Position numbers and translations under genes: made by a program
The notes under the pieces: model-generated
What the model was told of the DNA's origin: nothing
The model's input: only the letters and a program-made list of their open reading frames with translations
Databases searched by the model: none
Part shown: piece after piece, positions 44,394-56,932 of the stretch
How positions within the stretch are numbered: position 1 is the first letter of the stretch
How the letters are laid out: every line of letters begins with the position of its first letter
NCBI RefSeq assembly: GCF_048771995.1
Contig: NC_133030.1
Location: forward strand, 12,788,001-12,852,000
DNA length: 64,000 bases
Reading direction: 5' to 3'
Origin: Taeniopygia guttata
Lineage: Eukaryota > Chordata > Aves > Passeriformes > Estrildidae

Positions 44394-47300
44394 ATGGTGC
44401 CCGCAGGGCGCCATGCTGCCCAGGGAGGGGAGGGGGCTTCTGCAGGGTTCGGTGGGGGACAGGTCCTGAAGCCCTACGACAGCTTCATCCGCGCCCACCT
44501 GCGCTTCTATGGCTACTTCCGAGGTGAGTCCTGGCCACTCTGCCCTCCTGTCCCTGGGCTGTGTCCCCTCCTGCCCCTGGCTGCAGCGCTGTTCTCCCCA
44601 AGACGAGACGGGCAGGGAAGAGACTGCCATGTCCCCGGGAAAACCCTCTGGGCAGCATCCCAAGGCATCCACCATGGGCAACACCAACCCTAGCTGGCAA
44701 CGAGGTCCTGGGCCAAACGGTGAGTGAGACCCTGCAGCCCCTCACAGTCCCCCAGCACAGCAGGTGTGGTGGGAGGGCCAGTCCCTGCCTTGGTTTTGGG
44801 GGATGCCCCTACCCCCACCACACTGGAGACCCCCAGCCCTTCCCGGTGCTCTTGCAGCCCCCAGGCTGGTGTGGACACTCCAGCAGGGCAGACCGGCTCC
44901 CTTAACGCAGCCCTGGAGGTCTCCAGGAGAACCGCAGGCTCCATTCTCCCTCCCTGCTCCCCGCTGGCCTGTGGAGTGTGAAGTCATCCAGGAGACGATT
45001 GAGCACATTGGTGAGGGGATGCTCCACCTGTCCCCCCGCCTCACCCCTATGCCAGACCCCTGTTGTGTGTATGGTGTTTGTGTCTCCCCCTCTCCCAGAG
45101 TGGGTCCCCCCCGAACCAGAGCCCTTCTGCCCACCCACGGGCCCGGAGCAGGCCCTGTACACCCTCAGTGTGGAGCAAGGCACTGTTGTCTACCACTCCA
45201 GCCCAGGTAATGGAGCATGGGCAGCGCCCATGAGTGCCTCCGCTCTACCCAGACCCCCACCACTGTCCCTGCTCCCCCCACAGTGTTCCAAGGCTCCTGC
45301 TTTACCTGTGCTCGGGTCAGGGGAGCCCCAGGGCCACTCTCCTCACCAGCAGCCCCCTTGGAGGGCCCCCAGGACACCACGCTGCTCTTCGAGTCCCGCT
45401 TTGAGAGTGGGAACCTCCAGAAGGCCATCAAGGTGTAAGAGAGAGGCTGGGGGGCGTGGGGCCTTTTGTGTCAGCCTGGATCCTGAGCACTGCCCTTCCC
45501 TCTCCACACAGGGGCCCCTACGAGTACGTGCTGATGCTGCGGCCAGACCTGTACACGGCCAAACACACACAGTGGTTCTACTTCCGTGTCCAAAACACAC
45601 GGCAGGAGCCGCTCTACCGCTTCACCATCGCCAACATGGCCAAGCCCAAGAGCCTCTATGGCCAGGGCCTGCAGCCACTGCTCTACTCCCAGCGGGATGC
45701 CCAGAGCCGTGGCATAGGCTGGCGCCGGGTCGGGACCGACATATGCTACTACCGTGACATCGCGGGGGAGCCGCCGATGTTCCGGCTCAGCTGGTCCATG
45801 CGCTTCCCGCACGACGGTGACACGTGCTTCTTCGCCGCCTGCTACCCCTACACCTATTCGGACCTGCAGCGCTACCTGCGCGCGCTGGTGGCCGACCCGG
45901 CGCGCTCGCGGTACTGCGCGGTGCAGGCGCTGTGCCGCAGCCTGGCCGGCAACACCATCTACCTGCTGACCATCACCAGCCCAGGCGGTGTGGCCGGCAA
46001 GCGGGTGGTGGTGGCAAGTGCCCGCGTGCACCCCGGCGAGAGCGGCGGCTCCTGGGCCATGAGGGGATTCCTCGATTTCCTGCTGAGCAGCCACGAGGAC
46101 GCGAAGCTCCTGCGCCGCCTCTTTGTCTTCAAGGTGGTGCCGATGCTCAACCCTGACGGGGTGGTGGTGGGCAACTCCCGCTGCTCCCTGGCGGGACGGG
46201 ATCCCAACAGGGCCTATGGGAAGGCGCTTCCCGGCTCCTTCCCCGGCGTGTGGCACCTGCGGGCCATGGTCCAGAGGTGAGGTAGGCGCGGGAAGCTGGT
46301 GGGACAGGGCTGCTGCTGCGGCGGTGCTGGTGGCCATATCCCGATGTGTGCAGGCTGCTGGCAGAGCGGGAGGTGGTGCTGTACTGCGACTTCCATGGGC
46401 ACAGCCGGAAGAACAACGTTTTCATGTACGGCTGCGATGCCGGCAGGGATGGCACCGCGACACGGCTGCACCAGCGTGTGTTCCCCCTGATGCTGAGCAA
46501 AAACGCCCCCGACAAGGTGGGACATGGATGCCTCAGAGCCACGTGTTGTGGTGACAGTGGGAATGCAGCCACCCTCCGTGCTGCTTCCCAAGCTGTCCCT
46601 GTGAGGTTGGGACCCCTCTGACCCTGGGGATCCCCAGTTCTCCTTTTCCAGCTGCAAGTACCAGGTGCAGAAGAGCAAAGAGGGGACAGGCCGGGTCTCC
46701 ATGTGGCGCCTGGGCGTCTCCCACAGCTACACCCTAGAAGTGGCCTTCAGTGGCTCGACGCTGGGTGAGGGGCTGCCACAGCCATGGGGACAGTGCCAGC
46801 AGGGTGGTCCTGGGTTGGGAGCTGCACTTGTTTCCTTTTCTCTGTCCCCTTCAGGTGGGAGGAGCTCCCACTTTAGCGTGCAGGACCTCGAGTCACTGGG
46901 CCGCCTCCTCTGTGACACCCTGCTCGACTTCTGCGACCCTGTGCCCGCCAAGGTGGGCTTAGACCTGGCCCAGGGTGCCCTGGTGCCATGGGACCATGAT
47001 GACACCCTGACACTGGCACTGTCCCACAGCTCCAGCAGTGCCTGGTGGAGGCGGATGCGCTGCTGCAGCGGCAGATGGGTCGTGAGCCAGGCTCTGGAGG
47101 CAGCTGGAGCGATGTGTCCCCCTCAGACCTTGAGTCCAGGTATGTCATCCCCTGCCACCTCATGTTACCCTCTGATGGCACTGGGAGCTGCAGGTGGTTC
47201 TTTCCCCCTGCAGCACCAGTGGCTCTGACAGCTCCGTGTCCGAGGGGATCCCAGATGACTTCCACAGCCCTGACCGACCAGTGAGTCTCCACGTGCCACT

Positions 47301-48029
47301 GATTTTGAGGTGGCAGGAATGCAGAGCCAGGGTGGAACATGGTGATAGAGGGTGCAGATATCCCAGTGACACTTTACCACCTGGCACAGATGGAGCCACG
47401 CAGAAAGAAGCAGCTGCAGAGACGGAGAGCAAGGAATGTCCTGCGCCGAACAAACCGGAGCCACACCAGCATCCCGGTGAGCCTGGAGACACCACAGCCC
47501 ATCCAGGCCCCGAGGGGACAGTCCTGCAGGGACACTTGTCCCCAGTGCTGTCCCACTCCTCAAGAGGGTCTGATGCCTCTCCTGTGCCCCCCAGGCTGGG
47601 ACCCGCAGGCATCCAGTTCTTCCTGGTGTCCAGAGTGGAGGTGTTGGTGCTGGAGAGAAGCCCAGAGCCAGCTCCAGTGTCACTTTTCCCAGGGCAGCTG
47701 GAGCAGAGAATGGCCCCCGTGCCGCTACAGGAAAGGTGCCTGGAGCTGACTCTGGAGTGGCCCTTTCCAGGGTACCTGAAGCAGGGAATGGCCACTGTGC
47801 CACCAGGGGAAGGCATCAGCTGGACAGTGGCACAAGCACTGCGACACACCGCAAGCCACCGCTGAGCCTCCGCCACCGTGGTGCCACCAGTGACTCTTCC
47901 CAGGATCCAGCCGTGGGGGCCTTCCTGGGGCCATCCTGGCAGCGGGGCGGGCACAGGCCCAGGGACAGGGCACGTCCCCTCGCTGTCCGTGCAGTGGCCT
48001 CACGCTGCTGTGCCTGCGCTCGGCAGTAA
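44394..48029 (+). CDS. AGBL2: AGBL2 (CCP2), cytosolic carboxypeptidase of the M14 family (complete, 13 exons, 836 aa)
   Basis: Zinc carboxypeptidase of the CCP family, which trims glutamates from tubulin tails and acts at cilia and centrioles. Exons: 44394-44523, 44603-44719, 44858-45010, 45099-45206, 45284-45434, 45512-46276, 46354-46516, 46638-46764, 46855-46952, 47030-47139, 47214-47280, 47390-47476, 47595-48029. Human is about 902 aa. [15 protein letters not shown] at the N-terminus and [19 protein letters not shown] match human. The zinc motif HPGE is near residue 392, the second zinc histidine is in [11 protein letters not shown], and the catalytic glutamate is in [15 protein letters not shown] and SLAGRDPNR are present, with Pro where my remembered human sequence has Leu. 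The C-terminal tail (DSSQDPA) is poorly conserved. The whole gene spans 3.6 kb, with a single 765-base exon for the core. The upstream noncoding exon was not located. The stop overlaps the polyadenylation hexamer. Confidence 0.9.
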
Positions 48030-48030
48030 A
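48025..48030 (+). terminator. AGBL2 polyadenylation signal overlapping the stop codon
   Basis: AGTAAA, a known variant hexamer, contains the TAA stop (48027-48029). No AATAAA or ATTAAA was seen between here and MTCH2, and a GT-rich stretch follows at about 48,065-48,090. Confidence 0.55.
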
Positions 48031-48330
48031 GATGTTGCCACCTCCATGGCCTTGCCTGGTGCTCCCTGTTCTCATTGTGATGTACCCTCAGGGGTCCTCC
48101 TGTCCCCGAGCCTGGCCAGAGTCTTGCTGGCAGCCAACCTTGAGCCACCATGGTGTGGGCCCTGCCACCAGCGTGTCACCTCTGTTGCCTGGTATCACCT
48201 CAGCCCTACCCCCATGCTATCACCTTGGGCTCTCGGGATGTGGTGCTGCTCGCTCTGCCACCCGGATGCCTCCTGAGCGCTGTCCCCGCTGTCCCCACAG
48301 GCCCGGGGGTGCCCCATTCCCGCAGGCCCC

Positions 48331-48344
48331 GTTGCCATGGCAAC
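48331..48344. promoter_or_regulatory. Perfect palindromic RFX X-box upstream of MTCH2
   Basis: GTTGCCATGGCAAC is the fully symmetric RFX X-box. It lies 157 bases before the MTCH2 start codon and 300 bases after the AGBL2 stop. Confidence 0.65.
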
Positions 48345-48398
48345 ACCCGCGGCGCCGTTTCCATGGCAGCCGCTGCACTCCCAGGGCGCCCCCAACGG

Positions 48399-48428
48399 CC
48401 GGAAGTACGTCACGGCGACGCCGGAAGT
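48399..48428 (+). promoter_or_regulatory. Paired ETS sites with a CRE half-site in the MTCH2 promoter
   Basis: CCGGAAGT occurs at 48399-48406 and again at 48421-48428. TACGTCAC, containing a CREB/ATF half-site, overlaps the end of the first. Paired ETS/GABPA sites are typical of nuclear genes for mitochondrial proteins. Confidence 0.6.
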
Positions 48429-48500
48429 ACCGGGAGGCGGAAGCGGAAGCGGCGGCAGCCGTGGCCGTGTCCTTCTGTGCCGTAACGCCGGGGCGGCACC

Positions 48501-51497
48501 ATGGCGGACGCGGCCTCGCAGGTGCTGCTGGGCTCGGGGCTCACCGTGCTCTCGCAGCCGCTCATGTACGTGAAGGTGCTGGTACAGGTAAGGGCGGGAA
48601 TGGCGGGGTTGAGAGGGGGTACCGGGCCAGGTATCGGCCGCGCGGGGGGTACAGCCTGCCCGTTCCCGCCGCAGGTTGGCTACGAGCCGCTGCCGCCCAC
48701 CCTGGGGAGGAACATCTTCGGCCGCCAGGTATACCAGCTGCCCGGCCTCTTCTCTTACGGTGAGTCCGCCCTGGTGGGGCCGCCCCGGCGCTGTCCCGGC
48801 GCCGCCGTGGGGTCCCCCCGGGGCTGACGGTCCCGCTGTCCCCAGCCAAGCACATCGTAAAGGTGGACGGGAGAGCAGGACTCTTTAAAGGCCTCGCCCC
48901 CCGCCTCTGCTCCAGCGCCATCGGCACCGTGGTGCACAGCAAAGTGCTGCAGGTACCGGCACGGGCGGGGCGCCGGGCCCGCGGCGCTGCGGGGACCAGG
49001 GGTTCTGCCGCCGGGACTGGGGCACACCGGGACCCCTGGCTCCCTGCACAGTGCTGGCCCTGCGCTGACCCTGCCCTTTGCTCCACAGCGGTACCAGGAG
49101 GCCGAGCAGGCTGAGGTGGGTGCAGAGATGCTTCCCATGGGGAATCCATCCTTCCCTTCCCTTCCCTTCCCTTCCCTTCCCTTCCCTTCCCTTCCCTTCC
49201 CTTCCCTTCCCTTCCCTTCCCTTCCCTTCCCTTCCCTTCCCTTCCCTTCCCTTCCCTTCCCTTCCCTTCCCTTCCCTTCCCTTCCCTTCCCTTCCCCCTC
49301 TATTTCTCTGTTCCTCCCTTCTCCTTTTTTCTCTTCTTCCTTCCCGCATTCCTTTCTTCTTTTTCTCCTTCTTTTTCCCTTCTCTTCTCTCTCTCCCCTT
49401 CCCTCTTTCCTTCATTCTGTTCTTCTGTCTGTTTTCCCTTCTCCATGCTTTCCCTCCTTCTTTTCCCCTTTGTTCCCCCCTGTTCTTTCCTTCTCCCCTC
49501 CTTTCTCTCCTCTCTCTCCCTCCTCCCCACGTCCCCTGGATTTGGACAGCCCCAGCCCTGCATCCGGAGCGCTCCAGTGGGCCGGGAGCTTCCACCCTCA
49601 CCCTGGGGACAGCGTCCCCTCTCCGGGCAGCTGTTCCCACCTGACTCCTCCTTCCCCCTCCAGCCTGGAGCCAGCAAGAAGGAGCCAGTGTCCTCACTGG
49701 AGCAGGTGCTCAAGGAGGTGAGGAGCAGGAGGAGGAGGAGGAGGAAGGCAGTGGGATGTCGCATCCCTGTCCCCTCCTGGTGATGCTCCCTTTGTTTCCA
49801 GACCTCCCGGGAGATGGTCGCCCGCTCTGCCGCCACCCTCATCACCCACCCCTTCCACGGTAGGTGTCCCCCCATCCCAAGGGTCCGTGGGGCGCAGTGC
49901 CAGGTGCCTGCTGTCCCTGCCGTGTCACCCCCGTGTCCCCGCAGTGATCACCCTGCGCTGCATGGTGCAGTTCATCGGCCGTGAGACCAAGTACAGGTAC
50001 GGCCCGGGGGCTCTGGGTGCTCAGGAGCCCTGGGATCCTGGGATGGCCCTGACATTCTCCCTCCTCTTTCTCGCTATCCCAGTGGGACACTAAGCGCCTT
50101 CGCCACAATCTACCGGGAAGAGGGAATCCTGGGATTCTTCGCGTGAGTGCCAGCAAGGCCGGGAGGGGCACCGTGGCGGTGGCATCAGTGGGAAGGTCCC
50201 AAAGCCTTCTTGGGAGTATCCTGGATCCCTCCAGCAGCTCCAGATCACTCACCTGAGCATCCCTACTCCCTGGGATGGCTGTTCCCCTGTCACCCAGCTT
50301 CTGTGGGAACAGCCACCCCCTGTCCCAAACCAGCACAGTCGGATCCCAGCCCTCAGCCAACATTCCCACTGTTTCCTCCCTCGCAGCGGCCTCATCCCGC
50401 GGCTCCTCGGGGACATCCTCTCCCTGTGGCTGTGCAACATGCTGGCCTACCTCATCAACACGTACGCGCTGGAGAACGGGGTAGGCTCCGCGCCGCGATC
50501 CGGAATGCCGGGAGCTGACGGGGGACAGCTCCAGGGGTATTCTGGGAGCCACAATCCCATTTTGGGGGCATTCAGGTGCTGTTGCTCCTCCCTCAGGTCT
50601 CCACCATGACTGAGATGAAGAGCTACTCCCAGGCGGTCACTGGGGTGAGTACGGCCACGGGCAGGAGGTGGATCCTTTCCCTAGGGAGTGGTGTGTTCCT
50701 GGAATCCTGCGGCTGCCAGGGTGGGGATGGAGCTAGGCTGGGATCAGCCACATTAGCCCACAGGCCAAGGGATGCTCCGTGGAGGACATGTGTGACTCTG
50801 TGGAGGTGGCAGGAGTGGGCTCCCGGCCCAGGGTGGAACTCCAAGGGGTTCTCCCGATGTGGAGGGAAGAAGGAACATTCCACTGATCCCCGCTTTTCCT
50901 GCAGTTCTTTGCCAGCATGCTGACCTACCCCTTCGTCCTGGTCTCCAACCTGATGGCTGTGAACAACTGTGGGTGAGTCCCTAGTCCCACTGACACCTGT
51001 GTCCCTCTGCCCTGGATCAGCTCCTGGAACCACTTTACTGAAATTCCCCGGTGGAAAGGTGCTTCCAGCGCTCCACAGGGTTGATCCCTCCTTGCTGAAA
51101 GTGGGAGAGGGTTGTTTTGGGGTTCAACCCAGTGTGGAGCTACAGACGGAACGGGTGATTTCCAGGTGAGAATAATTCCCTGTGGGTCTTTCCTCCTTCC
51201 CCAGGTTGGCCGGGGGTCTCCTTCCCTATGCACCCACCTACTCCTCCTGGCTGGATTGCTGGAGCCAGCTGCACAGGGAGGTAAGTGCTGAAGCTGGGAT
51301 ATGCTGGTGTACACCAGGACACGGAGAAGAGCCAGGTGGGAGCCCCATGGGGTTTGGAGAGGCCACCCTGGACCTTTTGTGGCCTCTCCATGGTCGTTTT
51401 CCTTTTCCAGGGCAACATGAGCCGAGGGAACAGCCTGTTTTTCCGCAAAGTTCCAGCAGGGAAGCGATATGTGTGGGAGGAGCAGAGGTTCCGCTGA
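48501..51497 (+). CDS. MTCH2: MTCH2, mitochondrial carrier homolog 2 (complete, 13 exons, 300 aa)
   Basis: Degenerate SLC25-family protein of the mitochondrial outer membrane, known as a tail-anchored protein insertase and tBID receptor. Exons: 48501-48587, 48675-48759, 48846-48952, 49089-49115, 49664-49717, 49802-49859, 49945-49996, 50083-50142, 50387-50480, 50597-50644, 50905-50972, 51205-51280, 51411-51497; phases close. Human has 303 aa. The N-terminus MADAASQVLLGSGLTVLSQP and the phrases GRNIFGRQVYQLPGLFSY, LGDILSLWLCNMLAYLINTY, TEMKSYSQAVTGFFASMLTY and NMSRGNSLFFRKVP match closely. Exon 4 is a 27-base microexon (RYQEAEQAE). The most divergent part, exons 4-5, flanks a long pentanucleotide repeat. 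The last residues (YVWEEQRFR) differ from human. No canonical polyadenylation hexamer was seen in the 900 bases after the stop. Confidence 0.95.
49150..49296. repeat. (CTTCC)n pentanucleotide microsatellite in MTCH2 intron 4
   Basis: About 29 nearly perfect copies, followed to about 49,530 by an irregular polypyrimidine tract. Open frames through it encode only Leu/Pro/Phe/Ser repeats. Confidence 0.98.
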
Positions 51498-51819
51498 TTC
51501 CAGAGATGGGAATGGGATTGCGGAGCCAATGACGGGCTCTGGAAGCAAAGAATCATGGAGAGTGATGATTTCTATACAGTTTTTTAAAAATCATTTCCTG
51601 CTGAGAGCTGAAGATGCAGGTGTGAGAGTTTCTGTCCGTGGGATTCTCTGGGAAGAGGGGCTGGCTGGTCACCAGCGTTCCCTGATTTATCCAGGAGCCT
51701 TTTCCCAGCCTCTAACACCGTTGAGGCTGTTTCCACAGTGGAAATTCCCTGATAAGCCCTGGCACCTGGTGATACGGAGGGCCAGTGGCACATGTGGGCT
51801 GTCGGAAGTGGGGGGAGTC

Positions 51820-52370
51820 TGTGCCTGGAAGGGGTTGTTGGACGCCTGGAAGGGGTTGTTGGACGCCTGGAAGGGTCCTTGCAAGGCCTGTAGGGGGGCA
51901 GAGGTGAGCCTTGCACAGCTGGGTTGTGTGTGGAGCTGGAAGGTGGGGTCACACAGCTGGCAGGGGCTGTCACACACCAGCAGGAGGGACACACCCCGGA
52001 GGGGTTATTGCACACCTGGCTGCTGTGCACATGATGAGGGTTATAGCACAGCTGGAGCAGAACTAGCAGAGCCGGAAGGTTGTTGCAAAGCTAGATGGTA
52101 GGTGGCACACCTGGCAGGAGTTGTTGCACATCTGGCGGGGCTGGAGCAGGACGTGCACACCTGGCAGGGACACTGCGAAGGTGGGACTTGTGTCGCACAC
52201 CTGGGGGCGGCTGTCGCACACACAGGCAAAGCGCTGCACGCCTGGGAGCGGCTGTCGCACACCAGGCTGGGGCACGGCCAAGCTGGCAGGCGGTTTCATT
52301 CGGGTGGTTTCGTACCCGGAGCGGCCGTTCCGCACCGGAGGAGGCTGTCGCACACCGGGCGGGGCTGCCC
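51820..52370. repeat. Diverged minisatellite between MTCH2 and NUDT8
   Basis: The left part repeats TGGAAGGGGTTGTTGGACGCC. The right part repeats phrases such as GTCGCACACCTGGGGGCGGC and TTGCACACCTGGC with a period of roughly 25-35 bases. It ends at the CpG-rich NUDT8 promoter. Confidence 0.75.
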
Positions 52371-52470
52371 CGCCCTCGGTGTGGAAGGGCCGCGGCGGGG
52401 GCGGGCTCGGTGCGGGGGGCGGTGCCGATCCCGCCTCCCCCGCTGCCCCTCCCCGCCCCGTGCCGGCGCC

Positions 52471-53995
52471 ATGGCGGGCCCGGGCGGTGCCGGCGGTGCG
52501 GGGGACGCCGGGGATGTGCTGAGCGGCGGCAGCGAGCGGCGGTGCCGGGCGCGGCTGGCGGCGGGGGGCGCGGGGGGCGCGGCGGCGGCGGCCGCGGTGC
52601 TGGTGCCGCTGTGCTCGGTGCGCGGCCGCCCCGCGCTGCTCTTCACGCTCCGCTCCCGCCGCCTCGCCGGCCCCCACAGCGGCGACGTCAGGTACCGGCG
52701 GGGGGAGCGGGCACCGGGGCCGGGCCGGCCCTGACCCCCCCACCCCGATCCCTCCCGCAGCTTCCCCGGTGGGCGGCGGGACCCGGCGGACGGGGACGCG
52801 GTGGCCACGGCTCTGCGGGAGACTCGGGAGGAGCTGGGGGTGGCGGTGGCAGCCACCAGCGTCTGGGGACAGCTTCGGACGCTGCCCGACCGGGTACCGA
52901 GGGTTGGCGGGGCTTGGAGGCGTGGGGACAAGGGCGTGCGGGGACAAGAGCAAAAGGGCAGGGGGCAGGACACGGGGACGGGTTCAAAGTGACAGGGAAG
53001 GCAGCAGGGTCATGGGTGACAGGTTCGAGGTGACAGGGACAGGGTTCTGGTGTGATGGGTTTGGGGTGACAGGGGTTTTGGTGACAGGAACAAGGCCACA
53101 GGAACACAGAGAAGGAAGGGGTTCAGTTGACAGAGACAAGGCAGTAGGGACACAGGTGACAGAGCAAGGGTTCTTGGTGACAGGGACAAGGCAAGGAGAT
53201 GGGTGACAGGGTGCAGGTGCCTGGAGTTCAGGGGGACAGGAACACAGGTGAGGGGGGTTGCAGGTAGCAGAGGATTGGAATGACAGGGAAAAGGCAGCAG
53301 GGTCACGGGTGACAGGGACAAAGCAATAGGGTAATTTGTGGCAGATTCAGGGTGACAGGGACACAGGTGATGGGTGTTAGAGGTGACGGGTACAGGGCAG
53401 CAGGGACAAGGGGGGTGGATTTGGTGTGACAGGGACAGATCAGCAGGGACACGTGACAGGAATTGTGGGGATTCAAGGTGACAGGGCACAAGGCAGTGGC
53501 ACTGGTCAGGGGGTGACACACATGGTGGGTGCCTGCACTGGGTGCAGAGGGGTCAAAGCACGGGCACTTTGGGAAGGGGGTGTCACCCTGTCCCTTGCTG
53601 ACACACCTTCCAGCATGGAATGACCGTGGCACCCGTCGTGGCCAACCTGGGGCCGCTGGAGGCCTTGACACTGAACCCCAACCCTGATGAGGTGAGTGAC
53701 TCCTCCCCAGACCCACTCCCCTTCCCGTGGCAGCTGCTCCGGTCACTGCGGTCTGTGCTGACAGGTGGAGGAGGTGTTCACCCTGCCCCTGGCTCACCTG
53801 CTCCGTGAGGAGAACCAGGGCTACACCCACTTCCGCACGGCCAGCGGTTACGGATACACCTTGCCCGTGTTCCTCAACGGCCCCCACAAGGTGTGGGGGC
53901 TCACAGCCATCATCACCGAGCTGACCCTGGAGCTGCTGGTGCCTGGCCGCTACCGCAGGAAGACCCAGGTGCCTCCCCGGAAAGCCCCAGCCTGA
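52471..53995 (+). CDS. NUDT8: NUDT8, Nudix hydrolase 8 (complete, 4 exons, 220 aa)
   Basis: Nudix hydrolase, reported as a mitochondrial CoA diphosphatase. Exons: 52471-52691, 52761-52893, 53614-53691, 53765-53995. The Nudix box is intact in exon 2: G-R-R-D-P..ALRETREELGV fits GX5EX7REUXEEXGU except for Asp in place of the first Glu-type position, as far as can be judged by eye. VLVPLCSVRGRPALLFTLRS, ENQGYTHF and LPVFLNGPHKVWGLTAIITE match human. Human is about 236 aa. The start ATG has a strong GCCATGG context; the Ala/Gly-rich N-terminus could be a targeting sequence. It is convergent with NDUFV1, as in human, where only the DOC2G pseudogene lies between; nothing like DOC2G is seen here. 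Confidence 0.9.
52930..53520. repeat. Minisatellite filling NUDT8 intron 2
   Basis: Units built on GTGACAGGGACAAGGCAGCAGG recur at irregular spacing of about 25-40 bases through most of the 720-base intron. Copies differ at several positions each. Confidence 0.85.
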
Positions 53996-54077
53996 GGGGG
54001 CAGGGGGGGTCCCCGTGCCTCGGTACACACGGGGAAAATGGCTCAGAGCCCAGCAGTGATGTCGCACACTGTGATTC

Positions 54078-54083
54078 AGTAAA
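54078..54083 (+). terminator. NUDT8 polyadenylation signal (variant)
   Basis: AGTAAA, 83 bases after the NUDT8 stop, followed within 40 bases by a TGTG-containing stretch. No AATAAA was seen on this strand in the gap. Confidence 0.55.
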
Positions 54084-54434
54084 AGCCATGTTTGGAACTG
54101 CCCTGGCCTCTGAGTTGTGGAGTGGGGCCAGGACAGCTGTCCCTTGGCACGGGCACAGGAGGAGGAGTCCTGGTGCCACTGTGGCAAGGACAGGGAGTGT
54201 GGGGTCTCCAAGGAAGGGACTGTGTCTGTCAGTACCCTACAGCCATCGCCTCTGCCGCACCCCTAGTGGAAATCCATGATCTCTACTGTGGGGTATCGAG
54301 GCCCCAGCTGTGTGACCCCATGATCCCTGGGGATCTCTTGCTCCAGGGGCAGCAGGACCCAAAGGCCCTCTTCCCTGTCAGTCTCTTCTGACACCCATTT
54401 AATGTCCACAGCAGAGCCTGGGAGCACAGCAGCA

Positions 54435-54440
54435 TTTATT
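54435..54440 (-). terminator. NDUFV1 polyadenylation signal
   Basis: TTTATT on the plus strand reads AATAAA on the minus strand, 72 bases beyond the NDUFV1 stop. Roughly 350 bases separate it from the NUDT8 signal. Confidence 0.85.
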
Positions 54441-54511
54441 GGGAATCCTCCTAGTGCTGCCAGCACCCCCAAAACCCCTTCCAAGCAGAAGGGAGGTGTG
54501 GTGGTGAATCC

Positions 54512-56838
<2,327 letters not shown>

Positions 56839-56893
56839 GGCGGGGGGCACCGGCGCCGGCACCGACCACCGTCACCTTCAGTCGCCCCCGCGG

Positions 56894-56932
56894 TGACGTA
56901 AGGGGAGCGCCGGCGGCGCGGCAGTGACGTCA
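56894..56932. promoter_or_regulatory. CRE elements in the NDUFV1 promoter
   Basis: TGACGTAA at 56894-56901 and a perfect palindromic cAMP response element TGACGTCA at 56925-56932 lie 56-94 bases upstream of the NDUFV1 start codon, in CpG-rich DNA. Confidence 0.6.

Noticed and set aside
45241-45283. Alternative AGBL2 acceptor inside the intron before exon 5
   Set aside because: Only the acceptor at 45283 keeps phase into the conserved [14 protein letters not shown] segment.
49116-49721. Open frames of about 190-200 codons through the CTTCC tract
   Set aside because: They encode only repeats of Pro/Ser/Leu/Phe from the microsatellite and lie in an MTCH2 intron.
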